A stretch of 64,000 nt of DNA from Albitalea sp966211955. Its GTDB lineage: Bacteria; Pseudomonadota; Gammaproteobacteria; Burkholderiales; Burkholderiaceae_C. Every line of letters begins with the position of its first letter. Position 1 is the stretch's first letter. Positions 19,061-27,465 of the stretch are shown here, in pieces. Location of the stretch: the NCBI GenBank assembly GCA_966211955.1, contig CBIHOF010000002.1, positions 310,001 to 374,000 on the forward strand, given 5' to 3'. A program made the position numbers and the translations under genes. A model generated the notes under the pieces. That model had not been told where the DNA came from and ran no database searches. It saw only the letters and a program-made list of their open reading frames with translations.

Positions 19061-19366
19061 CCTGGGTCTCCTGTTCGGTGGAAAAGAACGCGGTCCTTGC
19101 CGCGGTTGGTGTTGGGCCGGCCGCCCGGCCGGTCTTCGCTTGGGGTCGCCCGGGAAGGCTTTGGGACTGACCTTGGACTGAAGTGTAGGAACATCATTTA
19201 ATAAATCACTCAATGGAAACCCTAAATCAATCAAACTTGTGTCGAGCGGTGTGATCTTTCACCGCTTCCGGTGCCAGGCGAAGCTCGCACGCCCGTGCTT
19301 GGACAGAGACCGGGATTCGGCGACACTGCGATGGATTTAGTTCTTGGCTGCTTTCATGCCACTCTC
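19061..19366. promoter_or_regulatory. Divergent control region between importer operon and LacI gene
   Basis: These 306 bp hold no gene. An AT-rich stretch at about 19190-19236 contrasts with the GC-rich surroundings and probably contains the importer promoter. It includes ATTTA-A-TAAAT at 19196-19206. A perfect 7-bp inverted repeat, AGCGGTG (19245-19251) and CACCGCT (19260-19266) with an 8-bp spacer, is a good operator candidate for the LacI protein. No confident -35/-10 pair could be fixed. Confidence 0.5.
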
Positions 19367-20401
19367 ATGACGAACCCGGTCACCATCACCAAGATTGCCG
19401 AGACGGCAGGGGTCAGCACCGCCACCGTGGACCGCGTGCTGAACAACCGGCCCGGCGTCAACCCGGCGACCGTGCGCCGTGTGCGCGAGGCCATGGCAAC
19501 GCTCGGTGGCGGAGCGCCGATCCGGGGCCGTCCGCGCTCCACCTCCAACTACCGATTCGCCTTCGTGCTGCCCTCGGCGCGCCTGGGCTTCTTCGACCTG
19601 GTCGATCGCGTCGTCGCGCAGACGGCGGGCGAGTTCCGCCACCAGCACATCACCGAGGTCACGCACCGCTTGCCCGTGGCCGATGTGAATGTCTTCGCGG
19701 CCGAGCTCGGCAAGCTGTCGGACCTGGACGGCGTGGCGCTGCTGGCGCCCGACGTGCCGCCGGTCAAGCTCGCCATCAACGAGCTGGTGCGTGCGGGCGT
19801 CCATGTGGTCACGCTCTTCTCCGACGTTCCCGGCTCGATGCGCGAAACCGCCATCGGTGCGGACAACCGCGCCGCCGGCCGCACGGCGGGCCTTCTGCTC
19901 GGCCGCTCCTTGCCCCATGACAGGCCGGCCCAATGCGCGTTGATGTCCCCGGCCACGCGCTACGCGGCGGAGATCGACCGCCGCATCGGTTTCCAGCAGG
20001 TGATCGAGGAGCGCTTTCCGAATGCCCAGGCGCTGCGTCTCTTCGAGTTGCCGGAGTCGGAGGACGAGGCCTACGAATACGCCCGCACCGTGCTCGCGCC
20101 CGAGGCGACCAGCGGGCGCATCGACGCGATCTACAACGTCGGGCCTTGCAGCTTCGGCGTGGCGCGCGCGCTGGCTGAGCATGGGTACGGCCACGACCTG
20201 ATGTTCGTGGCGCACGACCTGCTGGAAGTGCACCGCTCGATGCTGCTGTCGGGCTCGCTCAGCTACCTGCTCCACCAGGACGTGCAGTACGCCGTGACGG
20301 CGGCCAGCCGCGTGTTGCGGGCGCTGTGCGACGGCGTGCGCGGGGCGCTGGCCATCAACAACCCGCGCATCGAGATCCTGACTGCGGAAAACCTCGCGTG
20401 A
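19367..20401 (+). CDS. LacI-family transcriptional regulator
   Basis: This 344-residue repressor-type regulator starts at ATG 19367 (MTNPVTITKIAETAG). The LacI helix-turn-helix lies at residues about 6-26 with GVSTATVDRVLNNRPGVNPA; the TVDRVLN variant marks a subgroup of the family. The rest is a periplasmic-binding-like effector domain (YRFAFVLPSARLGFFDLVDR onward). Upstream in-frame sequence from 19271 is not LacI-like. It faces away from the importer operon and lies 49 bp before the second dhaK, so it probably controls both in response to the imported compound or its phosphate. Confidence 0.93.
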   Translation: MTNPVTITKIAETAGVSTATVDRVLNNRPGVNPATVRRVREAMATLGGGAPIRGRPRSTSNYRFAFVLPSARLGFFDLVDRVVAQTAGEFRHQHITEVTHRLPVADVNVFAAELGKLSDLDGVALLAPDVPPVKLAINELVRAGVHVVTLFSDVPGSMRETAIGADNRAAGRTAGLLLGRSLPHDRPAQCALMSPATRYAAEIDRRIGFQQVIEERFPNAQALRLFELPESEDEAYEYARTVLAPEATSGRIDAIYNVGPCSFGVARALAEHGYGHDLMFVAHDLLEVHRSMLLSGSLSYLLHQDVQYAVTAASRVLRALCDGVRGALAINNPRIEILTAENLA

Positions 20402-20450
20402 CAGCGGCCGATTGGCGGGCACACAATCCCAGCAAGGAAGAACCTACGGG

Positions 20451-21434
20451 ATGAAGAAGTTCATCGATTCTGTCGACGACCTGGTGCGGGACAGTGCGGC
20501 AGGCCTCGTGATGGCGCATGAGGACTTGCTGGCCTTGAACGAGACGCCCTTGTTCATCTGGCGCCGCACGCCCAAGCAATCACGGGTGGCCTTGGTATCG
20601 GGCGGTGGGTCCGGCCATGAACCCTTGCACAGCGGCTATGTCGGCTTCGGCATGCTCGACGCTGCGTGCCCGGGGCAGGTCTTCACCGCGCCCACGCCCG
20701 ACCAGATCGTCGCCGCCGCGCAGCGCGTGGAATGCGGCCAGGGCGTGCTGATGGTCGTGAAGAACTACGGTGGCGACTGCGCCAGCTTCCAGATGGCGAG
20801 CGACATGCTCGAGATGGAATGCGCCACCGTGCTGGTGAATGACGACGTGGCGGTGGAGCATTCCACCCACACCATCGGGCGGCGCGGCGTGGCGGGCACG
20901 CTGATGGTCGAGAAGATGATCGGCGCCGCGGCCGAAGCAGGCGCCGACCTCTACGAATGCAAGGCGCTCGGCGTGCGTGTCAACGCCAGCACCGCATCGA
21001 TGGGCGTGGCGCTGACGAGCTGCACGGTGCCCGAGGCCGATGCACCCACCTTCGACATCGGTCCCTGCGAGATGGAGGTGGGGGTGGGCATCCACGGCGA
21101 GCCCGGGCGCTACCGCCAGGCCCTGGTGCCGGCGACCGAGATCGTCGACATGCTGCTCGACCCCATCCTGAAGGACTTGGCGCTCAAGCCCGGCCGCGAG
21201 TTGCTGCTGCATGTGAACGGATTCGGTGGCACGCCGCTGTCCGAACTGCACCTTCTCAACCATCTCGCCACCCGGCGGCTGCGTGACGAAGGTTTCGTCA
21301 TCAAGCGCTGGCTGGTGGGCAACCACACCACCTCGCTGGAGATGGCGGGCGCCTCGCTCACGGTCACGGCGCTCGACGACGAGCTGCTGTCGCTGTGGGA
21401 TGCGCCGGTGATCACGCCCTCCCTGCGCTGGTAG
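20451..21434 (+). CDS. dhaK: Dihydroxyacetone kinase subunit DhaK (copy 2)
   Basis: The product has 327 residues, the same length as the copy at 11657-12640. All catalytic positions are kept: GGGSGHEP (His56), KNYGGDC (Asp109) and GVGIHGEPG (His215). The two differ around the active site, since this copy has GGDCASF where copy 1 has AGDSMNF, and in the N-terminal 45 residues. ATG 20451 has AAGGAAG just upstream. It follows the LacI gene on the same strand and has no DhaL of its own. Different ketose preferences for the two copies would explain the duplication (inference). Confidence 0.92.
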   Translation: MKKFIDSVDDLVRDSAAGLVMAHEDLLALNETPLFIWRRTPKQSRVALVSGGGSGHEPLHSGYVGFGMLDAACPGQVFTAPTPDQIVAAAQRVECGQGVLMVVKNYGGDCASFQMASDMLEMECATVLVNDDVAVEHSTHTIGRRGVAGTLMVEKMIGAAAEAGADLYECKALGVRVNASTASMGVALTSCTVPEADAPTFDIGPCEMEVGVGIHGEPGRYRQALVPATEIVDMLLDPILKDLALKPGRELLLHVNGFGGTPLSELHLLNHLATRRLRDEGFVIKRWLVGNHTTSLEMAGASLTVTALDDELLSLWDAPVITPSLRW

Positions 21435-21448
21435 GTCGGCGGCATCGG

Positions 21449-23458
21449 TCAGGCAGTCAACAGCTGCGCGTCGGCCGGCTCGACGTCCATGTGCGGGCCA
21501 TCCTCCGGTTGAGCCTCGAGCCGGAACTGCGCGATCGCACCGACCAGCGCCGACGCCTGGCACTTCAGGCTCTCCGCGGCCGCCGCCGATTGCTCCACCA
21601 GCGCCGCGTTCTGCTGCGTCATGCGGTCCAGCGTGGCCACGGACTCGTTGATGTGACCGAGGCCGTCGGCCTGCTCGCGTGTGCTGCTCGTGATGGTGCC
21701 CAGCGTGTCGTTGACGCGCTGAACGCCGGCGAGGATCTCCTGCACGCGCTCGCTCGCCGCGTCCGCGAGCCGTGAGCCGCCTTCCACTTCCTCGACGCTC
21801 GTGGCGATCAGGTCCTTGATCTCCTTCGCAGCCGACGCGGAGCGGTGCGCGAGGCTGCGCACCTCCGCGGCCACCACCGCGAAGCCGCGGCCGCTGTCGC
21901 CGGCGCGTGCTGCTTCGACGGCGGCATTCAAGGCGAGGATGTTGGTCTGGAAGGCGATGGTGTCGATCACGCCCGTGATCTCCGCGATGCGCTTGCTGCT
22001 CGCGCAGATGCCGCCCATCTTCAGCACCACGTCGCGCATTGCCGCGCCGCCGCGTTCGGCCGCTTGCGACGCGCTGGAGGCGAGGCCGTCAGCCGTGCGC
22101 GTGGCATTGGCCGCCTGCTTCACGTTGCCGTGCACCTGCTCCATCGCCGAGGTGGTCTGCTGAAGCCTGGCCGCCGTTTCCTCGGTGCGGCGGCTCAGGT
22201 CCTGGTTGCCGCAGGCGATCTCCGACGACGCGAGCGAGATCGCATCGGCCGAGGCGCGCACGGCGCCCAGCATCTCGACGAAACGCAGCCGCATGCGTTC
22301 GACGCCGCGCATGAGGGCGCCGATCTCGTCGTCGCGGCCGCTTTGCACGGGCACTGAGAGATCGCCGTCGGCCACGCGTCCCAGCGATTGCGTGAGCACC
22401 TTCAGGGGTTGCCCCACCCAGCGGCGGATCAGCAGGTACTGGCCCACGCACAAGGCGAGCGCCGCCGCGGCGAACATCGCGAGGAAGGGCGCAAGCGTGA
22501 GCCACTGCGTGCGCATCGCCTCGTTGCCCGACACCTCGCCGACCACCGTCCAGCCGGTGCCCGCGCTCGGCCTCGCGACGGCGAAGCGATCAGTGGCTGC
22601 AGGCTGCAGCACTGGACGAAAGCCGTGCAGCTCAGTGCCCGGCGCGCTGCCGTGCAGGGCAGCGAGCAGATCGGGTCCGGTGCCGACCGATGCAACCTCG
22701 GCCAGCGTGCGGCCGCGCAGGGCCGGCGGCAGCATGAGCACGGCTCGCTTGGGGTCGCCGCCGCGCGGGTCCAGGACGTAGATGCCGCCCGTGTCGAAGA
22801 AGCGGGCGCCGGCCACCATCTGCTCGAGCGCGCGGTCGAACTCCGTCAGGTCGAAGGCGACGAAGAGGGCGCCCACCACCTGGTCCTGCAGGTCGCGCAC
22901 GGGCTGCAGTCGGGTGATGAAGGGGCGGCCGTACAGCGTGGCTCGTCCCATGTAGGGCTGGCCGCGCAGCAAGGCCGCGTGGGCGGGGTGCGCCGCATCG
23001 ACCAGCATGCCGACGGCACGCTCGCCCTTGGCGTCTTTCAGTGAGGTGCTGATGGCGACGAAGCCGTTGCCGCGCTTCATCAGCACTGCCGCCGCGCCAC
23101 CGGTGAAGTCGGTGAACTTGTCGCAGGGGTTGTGATAGTCGTTGAGCGCGATGCCGAGTTGCGTAAGCCGGCCGTTGGCCTCGTCGAGCGTGAAGTTCTT
23201 GCCGAACTGGTCGCCGAAGACCTTGAAGAAGCGCTCGACCAGCAGCTTGGCGGTCTGGTCGTAGGCGTCCACCGCCTGGGCCACCGATTCGACCTTCGCG
23301 TCGACCCAGGACACGGTTCGTTCCTGCGCCCGCTTGCTCAGCATGGTGCTCATGACGGCGCAGATGCCCGCCAGCACGGCCAGCAGGCATGCACCTCCGA
23401 TGAAGGTGATGCGGCGCGCCACGCTGGCGCGGGTGGGATCGGAGGCGGTGGTCTTCAT
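21449..23458 (-). CDS. Methyl-accepting chemotaxis protein with periplasmic Cache domain
   Basis: This 669-residue chemoreceptor starts at ATG 23458. A short basic N terminus and TM1 (about 20-42) are followed by a large periplasmic domain of Cache_3/Cache_2 type (about 45-325, with RATLYGRPFITRLQPV). TM2, a HAMP linker (about 360-410) and a cytoplasmic signalling domain come next. The hairpin tip region contains AFQTNILALNAAVEAARAG, the family signature. It is convergent with dhaK copy 2 and divergent from the porin, so it may guide cells towards the compound handled by this module. The ligand is unknown. Confidence 0.95.
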   Translation of the reverse strand: MKTTASDPTRASVARRITFIGGACLLAVLAGICAVMSTMLSKRAQERTVSWVDAKVESVAQAVDAYDQTAKLLVERFFKVFGDQFGKNFTLDEANGRLTQLGIALNDYHNPCDKFTDFTGGAAAVLMKRGNGFVAISTSLKDAKGERAVGMLVDAAHPAHAALLRGQPYMGRATLYGRPFITRLQPVRDLQDQVVGALFVAFDLTEFDRALEQMVAGARFFDTGGIYVLDPRGGDPKRAVLMLPPALRGRTLAEVASVGTGPDLLAALHGSAPGTELHGFRPVLQPAATDRFAVARPSAGTGWTVVGEVSGNEAMRTQWLTLAPFLAMFAAAALALCVGQYLLIRRWVGQPLKVLTQSLGRVADGDLSVPVQSGRDDEIGALMRGVERMRLRFVEMLGAVRASADAISLASSEIACGNQDLSRRTEETAARLQQTTSAMEQVHGNVKQAANATRTADGLASSASQAAERGGAAMRDVVLKMGGICASSKRIAEITGVIDTIAFQTNILALNAAVEAARAGDSGRGFAVVAAEVRSLAHRSASAAKEIKDLIATSVEEVEGGSRLADAASERVQEILAGVQRVNDTLGTITSSTREQADGLGHINESVATLDRMTQQNAALVEQSAAAAESLKCQASALVGAIAQFRLEAQPEDGPHMDVEPADAQLLTA

Positions 23459-23554
23459 GGGTGTCCTTCGTGAAGCGTTGTGACGGTCGCACCACGGATA
23501 TCGACCTGATGTGAATTTTATTGAGTTGATTGCTTTAGATTGATTTACTATTGA

Positions 23555-23571
23555 TGTGTTGCTGTAACACA
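23555..23571. promoter_or_regulatory. Inverted repeat in chemoreceptor/porin intergenic region
   Basis: TGTGTT (23555-23560), five bases, and AACACA (23566-23571) form a perfect 6-bp dyad in an AT-rich 187-bp divergent region. Several TTGAT repeats lie on its left (23521-23555). It looks like an operator for a regulator shared by the chemoreceptor and the porin. No protein can be assigned. Confidence 0.45.
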
Positions 23572-23645
23572 TTGATCCACTGAGAGGGATCAAGAGTCGG
23601 TGTGTGGCGACGTGTGACGTAATTCAATCAATCTCGGAGACATCA

Positions 23646-24656
23646 ATGAAAGCATGTGTGGTGGCGGGGGCGGCGGCCCTGGCTTGCTCGGCGGGTGCCT
23701 GGGCGCAGTCGTCGGTGACGGTGTTCGGTTTCATCGAGGCGCAGGTGGGGCGCCAGACCCATGACGCGCCGGGGACGAAGCTGTTCGACATGGGTGGAAG
23801 CCGGCTGGGCTTCAAGGGCGACGAAGACCTGGGCGGCGGCATGAAGGCCTCGTTCTATCTGGAGCACCGTCTCGACCCGACGACGGGGTCCGATGCCAGC
23901 TTCGACCCGGGCAACAACGACATCACGAAGGGCCCGCTGCGCAACCCCTCATCGACCTTCTGGAAGGGCGGTTCCTGGGTGGGCCTGAGCAGCGAGGGCC
24001 TGGGTTCGGTGAAGCTCGGCCGCTGGTGGTCGCAGGCTTTCCTGAAGTCGCAATACGCCTCCGACCCGTTCGGCATGGGCACGCTGGGCGAAGGCAGCTA
24101 CCCCACCGTCGGCTGCGGCCCGGCGTTCTCTGGCGGCTGCCTGGGCGCGTTCTGGGTCAACAACTCGGTGAGCTACGAGAACTCGATCGGTGGCTTCAGC
24201 TTCGGTGCGCAGTACTCCGTCGAAGGCGTGGGCGCGGGCGGCAAGCACCCGGTCAACTTCGGCGTGAGCTATGGCGACGGCCCCTTGTACGTCGGCGCCG
24301 GCTACGAAGCCTCCAATGATGGCAGCAGCGATGAGCGCTGGACCTCGCTTGCCGCCACCTACGACTTCGGCGCGGTGAAGCTCTACGGCGGCTACGGCTC
24401 CGGCCAGGATGCAGCGCAAGTCAAGCGCAAGAACCTGATCGTCGGCTTCACCGTGCCCGTCGGCGCGGGCCAGATCATCGGCTCGTACAACGCGCAAGAC
24501 CAGGGCGGCGTGAAGGTGGAGCAGCTCGTCTCCGCCGGCTACAAGTACCACCTGTCCAAGCGCACCAACGTCTTCGCCGTGATCGCGAGCGACAGCAAGG
24601 CGCCGACGGGCACCAACAAGAGCGGCTACGCCCTGGGCGTGTTCCACGCCTTCTGA
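23646..24656 (+). CDS. Gram-negative outer-membrane porin (Porin_4 type)
   Basis: The product has 336 residues with a signal peptide (MKACVVAGAAALACSAGAWA, cleavage before QSSVTVFG). The mature start SSVTVFGFIEAQVGR, then GSRLGFKGDEDLGGGMKASF, is the standard opening of beta-proteobacterial trimeric porins. The protein ends in the expected C-terminal Phe (GVFHAF), needed for barrel assembly. CTCGGAGACATC provides a ribosome site before ATG 23646. Its position beside the chemoreceptor and Dha module suggests it lets the same small solute cross the outer membrane, though general porin function is equally possible. Confidence 0.93.
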   Translation: MKACVVAGAAALACSAGAWAQSSVTVFGFIEAQVGRQTHDAPGTKLFDMGGSRLGFKGDEDLGGGMKASFYLEHRLDPTTGSDASFDPGNNDITKGPLRNPSSTFWKGGSWVGLSSEGLGSVKLGRWWSQAFLKSQYASDPFGMGTLGEGSYPTVGCGPAFSGGCLGAFWVNNSVSYENSIGGFSFGAQYSVEGVGAGGKHPVNFGVSYGDGPLYVGAGYEASNDGSSDERWTSLAATYDFGAVKLYGGYGSGQDAAQVKRKNLIVGFTVPVGAGQIIGSYNAQDQGGVKVEQLVSAGYKYHLSKRTNVFAVIASDSKAPTGTNKSGYALGVFHAF

Positions 24657-24865
24657 GCGTCCCCCCCGACCTGCCGCCTGGCGGCAGGGCCTGCGAGGGG
24701 TCGAGGGAGCCCGGAAGCGGACGGTGCTTCCTCGAGAGTCTGACCCGACGCCGAGGTGAGAGCGGGAGAGCGCGAGGTAGGGGAGGGGCGTCGGTTCCAT
24801 GCGGTGCCCCAGAAGCTGTCGCATGGACTTGGGCGCTGCGTGCTTCGTGCGCGCAGCGCTTCTTT
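24657..24865. other. Intergenic region with strong hairpin after the porin gene
   Basis: This is a 209-bp gap between convergent genes. CCTGCCG (24670-24676) and CGGCAGG (24682-24688) form a perfect 7-bp hairpin with a 5-base loop, without a T run. It probably ends or stabilises the porin transcript. The rest is GC-rich sequence in which I see no gene. Confidence 0.45.
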
Positions 24866-26407
24866 TCATGCGGCGATGCCGGGCCTTGTGCTGTTTGCGG
24901 CCTGACGCCTGCGAAGATGCACGTGCAGCCCATTGCGGTCGCGCAGCGTCACATTCATTTCGGGACGCGCCGGGCCCGAGCCCGCCGCGAGCGTCCAGCT
25001 GAAGGGTTGCAGCAGCATCGCCGCAACGAGCGTGGCCTCCAGCATGGCGAAGTGCTGGCCGATGCACACGCGCGGGCGGGTGCCGAAGGGCAGCCACGCG
25101 CCGCGCGCCGGTGCAGGCGCATCGGGCAGGAATCGCTCGGGCCGGAAGGTTGCGGGGTCGTCGAAGAGGCGCGGGTCACGCTGCACGACCCAGGGCGTGA
25201 TGCGAAGCAGTGTCCCCTTGGGCAGCAGCGTGCCGCGCACGACGAGGTCGGCCGTGGCCCGGCGCGTGAGCAGTGCGGCAGCGGGCGGGTACAGGCGCAT
25301 GGCTTCCTTCAGCGTGGCGGTGAGCCAGGGCAGGCGGGGCAGATCCTCCGCCGTCGGGCGCCGCTCGCCGAGCACGGCATCCACCTCAGCTTGCGCCTTG
25401 GCCAGTGCCTGGGGATGCTCGGCCAGCAGGCGGCCCCACCAGCTCAGTGCAGTTGCCGTCGTCTCGTGGCCGGCCTGGAAGGTGACGATGCATTGGTCGA
25501 ACACCTCCTGCGGCGACAGCGGCCCGCCCGTGGCCTCGGGGCCTTCGGTATCGCGCAGCGAGAGCAGCAGGCCCAGCAGGTCGCATGGCCCGGCGGCATC
25601 GTCCGCAGCATGCGAGTCGCGACGCGCGGCGATCTGCCTGCGCACGATCTCGCGCAGCGTGCGCAGTGCCCGCCGCTTGTCGGCCTTGCCCGGCAGCGGC
25701 AGCCAGTCGGGCAGCGTCATCGGCATGAACATCTCGCGCATGGCCGTGCGCGAGAGCACCTGCGTGGCCCAGGCGGCCGCGGCGGTGTCGGCTTCAGCGT
25801 CGGGGCCGAACAGCGTGCGCAGGATGATGCGCACCGTGACTGTCGAGAAGAAGGCTTCCAGGTCGACGTCCTCGCCGCGTTGCGAGGCGGCATGCAGGCC
25901 GGCAAGCGCGGCCTCGGTCGTCGCGGTCATCGCCGACGCCTGCTCGGCGACGCGCCTCGGCGTGAACGCCGGCTGCAGCATGCGCCGCTGCCGTTGCCAC
26001 ACATCGCCTTCGGTCACGAGCACGCTGCGCCCGAACGCCTCGCCGAACACCTCCACGCCGCGCTCCCAGCGGATGGTGCGGTCGGCCTGCTGAACCAGCA
26101 CCTCGCGCACGCCCTCGGGGTCGAAGATGTCGACCGAGCGCTCGACCCCCAGGCGCATCTTGACGATGTCCCCATGCTCGCACCGCAGCCGCTCGGTGAA
26201 GCCGAGATAGTCGCGGCGCATCTCTCGCAGGAGCGGCAGGCCCCACCAGCGGGTCGAAGGCCCGGGCAGGTCGGCCCAGGCGCGTGACGGCGGTGCCTGG
26301 CGCGATGGTGTCGTGGTTGATGAGGCGGGTGCCATGGAATGGGCCATGGCATGCGGGCAGCTCCCGGTGGGAGTGCGCAGCGGATCGGGAAGCAGTGAAG
26401 TCGTCAT
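24866..26407 (-). CDS. Cytochrome P450
   Basis: This heme monooxygenase of about 513 residues has the I-helix oxygen-binding motif AGHETT (312-317), the K-helix ExxR at EAMR (368-371) and the heme loop FGTRPRVCIG with ligand Cys448. There is no membrane anchor, and the first 45 residues are Pro/Ser/Thr rich. ATG 26407 was chosen; an in-frame ATG at 26419 adds 4 residues. No ferredoxin or reductase gene lies next to it, so electron partners must be encoded elsewhere. An AraC regulator is divergent 113 bp away and is the likely controller. The substrate is unknown. Confidence 0.93.
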   Translation of the reverse strand: MTTSLLPDPLRTPTGSCPHAMAHSMAPASSTTTPSRQAPPSRAWADLPGPSTRWWGLPLLREMRRDYLGFTERLRCEHGDIVKMRLGVERSVDIFDPEGVREVLVQQADRTIRWERGVEVFGEAFGRSVLVTEGDVWQRQRRMLQPAFTPRRVAEQASAMTATTEAALAGLHAASQRGEDVDLEAFFSTVTVRIILRTLFGPDAEADTAAAAWATQVLSRTAMREMFMPMTLPDWLPLPGKADKRRALRTLREIVRRQIAARRDSHAADDAAGPCDLLGLLLSLRDTEGPEATGGPLSPQEVFDQCIVTFQAGHETTATALSWWGRLLAEHPQALAKAQAEVDAVLGERRPTAEDLPRLPWLTATLKEAMRLYPPAAALLTRRATADLVVRGTLLPKGTLLRITPWVVQRDPRLFDDPATFRPERFLPDAPAPARGAWLPFGTRPRVCIGQHFAMLEATLVAAMLLQPFSWTLAAGSGPARPEMNVTLRDRNGLHVHLRRRQAANSTRPGIAA

Positions 26408-26520
26408 GGCGCATAGCATGGCGGCTCGCAGCGTGGCCGGTCTTGAACGAAGTCGACACCGCAGGGTGATGCGCCGCGTGACGGCGAGCCGAACGCCGCT
26501 GTCCCTACACTCGTGCCCCG

Positions 26521-27414
26521 ATGAACCCGACCGCTTCTGTTTCCGGCGCCGTCAACCGGCTGTGGACGCCGCGCGCCTCGCTGTCATCGTGCGTGCGTGC
26601 CGCCGTGTGCCGCGATGCGCGTGGGATCGAGCTCGATGCGTGGCAGCGCTTGAGCTACTTCCCGGCGACGCCGTTGTGCACCATCAGCTGGTGGTTCGGC
26701 AACGGCCATGGAGAACGCGTGAGCGGGCCCTTTCCCGAACGTGAGGCGACACCGCAGGACCCACGCGAGCCCTTCGCATCGACGCTGCTCGTGGGTGGCC
26801 CGTTCAGCCTGCCGTCGGTGTCGTACAGCGTGGGCGAAGTGCACGGAATGATGCTGCTGCTCATGCCTGACGCGCTCCGGCTGCTGACAGGCATCGAGCC
26901 GGCGTCGATGGTCAATCGCCTCGTGGACGGCAGGGAGGTACTGCCGGCGTCCTGGCTGTCTTGGGCGCAATCGATGGCATTGCTGCCCGACGATGCCGCC
27001 CGCTGCACGGCGATCGATTCGTTCCTCGACCCGTTGTGGCGGGCGGTGCGGCCGGAAGCGAACTCGCTGGGCGCGCGCTATGCAGATTGGGCGACTCACC
27101 TGGCCACGCGCGCTGCACTGACCGCGCCAGGGCGCACGCTGCGGCAGGTCGAGCGCCTGGTCAAGCGCTGGGCGGGCCAGCCCATGCGCGAGCTGCAGGG
27201 AATCAGCAAGCTGGAGCAGGCCTTCTACGCCCGCGTGGCGGCGGAGCGCGACGATGATGCCGCCCGCTGGGCCGACATAGCCGCCGACTGCGGCTATGCC
27301 GACCAGTCCCACCTCACCCGGGCAACACGCCGCATGACCGGCTTCCCGCCGGAAGATTTGAGGCGTCGCATCGCCGAGCAGGAAGGCTTCTGGGCTTACC
27401 GGGCCTGGATGTAG
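26521..27414 (+). CDS. AraC-family transcriptional regulator
   Basis: The product has 297 residues. The C-terminal third carries the AraC double helix-turn-helix, with ADIAADCGYADQSHLTRATR (about residues 250-270) followed by MTGFPPEDLRRR. The N-terminal part is a ligand domain without a recognisable family beyond AraC type. It is divergent from the P450 gene, the usual arrangement for a dedicated activator. The effector is unknown. Confidence 0.85.
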   Translation: MNPTASVSGAVNRLWTPRASLSSCVRAAVCRDARGIELDAWQRLSYFPATPLCTISWWFGNGHGERVSGPFPEREATPQDPREPFASTLLVGGPFSLPSVSYSVGEVHGMMLLLMPDALRLLTGIEPASMVNRLVDGREVLPASWLSWAQSMALLPDDAARCTAIDSFLDPLWRAVRPEANSLGARYADWATHLATRAALTAPGRTLRQVERLVKRWAGQPMRELQGISKLEQAFYARVAAERDDDAARWADIAADCGYADQSHLTRATRRMTGFPPEDLRRRIAEQEGFWAYRAWM

Positions 27415-27465
27415 CGAGGCGGCTCACGCCGCCCTTGCACGCCTCAGTCCACGATGAGATCGGGA

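Noticed and set aside
22185..23044. Plus-strand open frames inside the chemoreceptor gene
   Set aside because: They are shadows of the coding strand; the chemoreceptor has complete domain order and signature.
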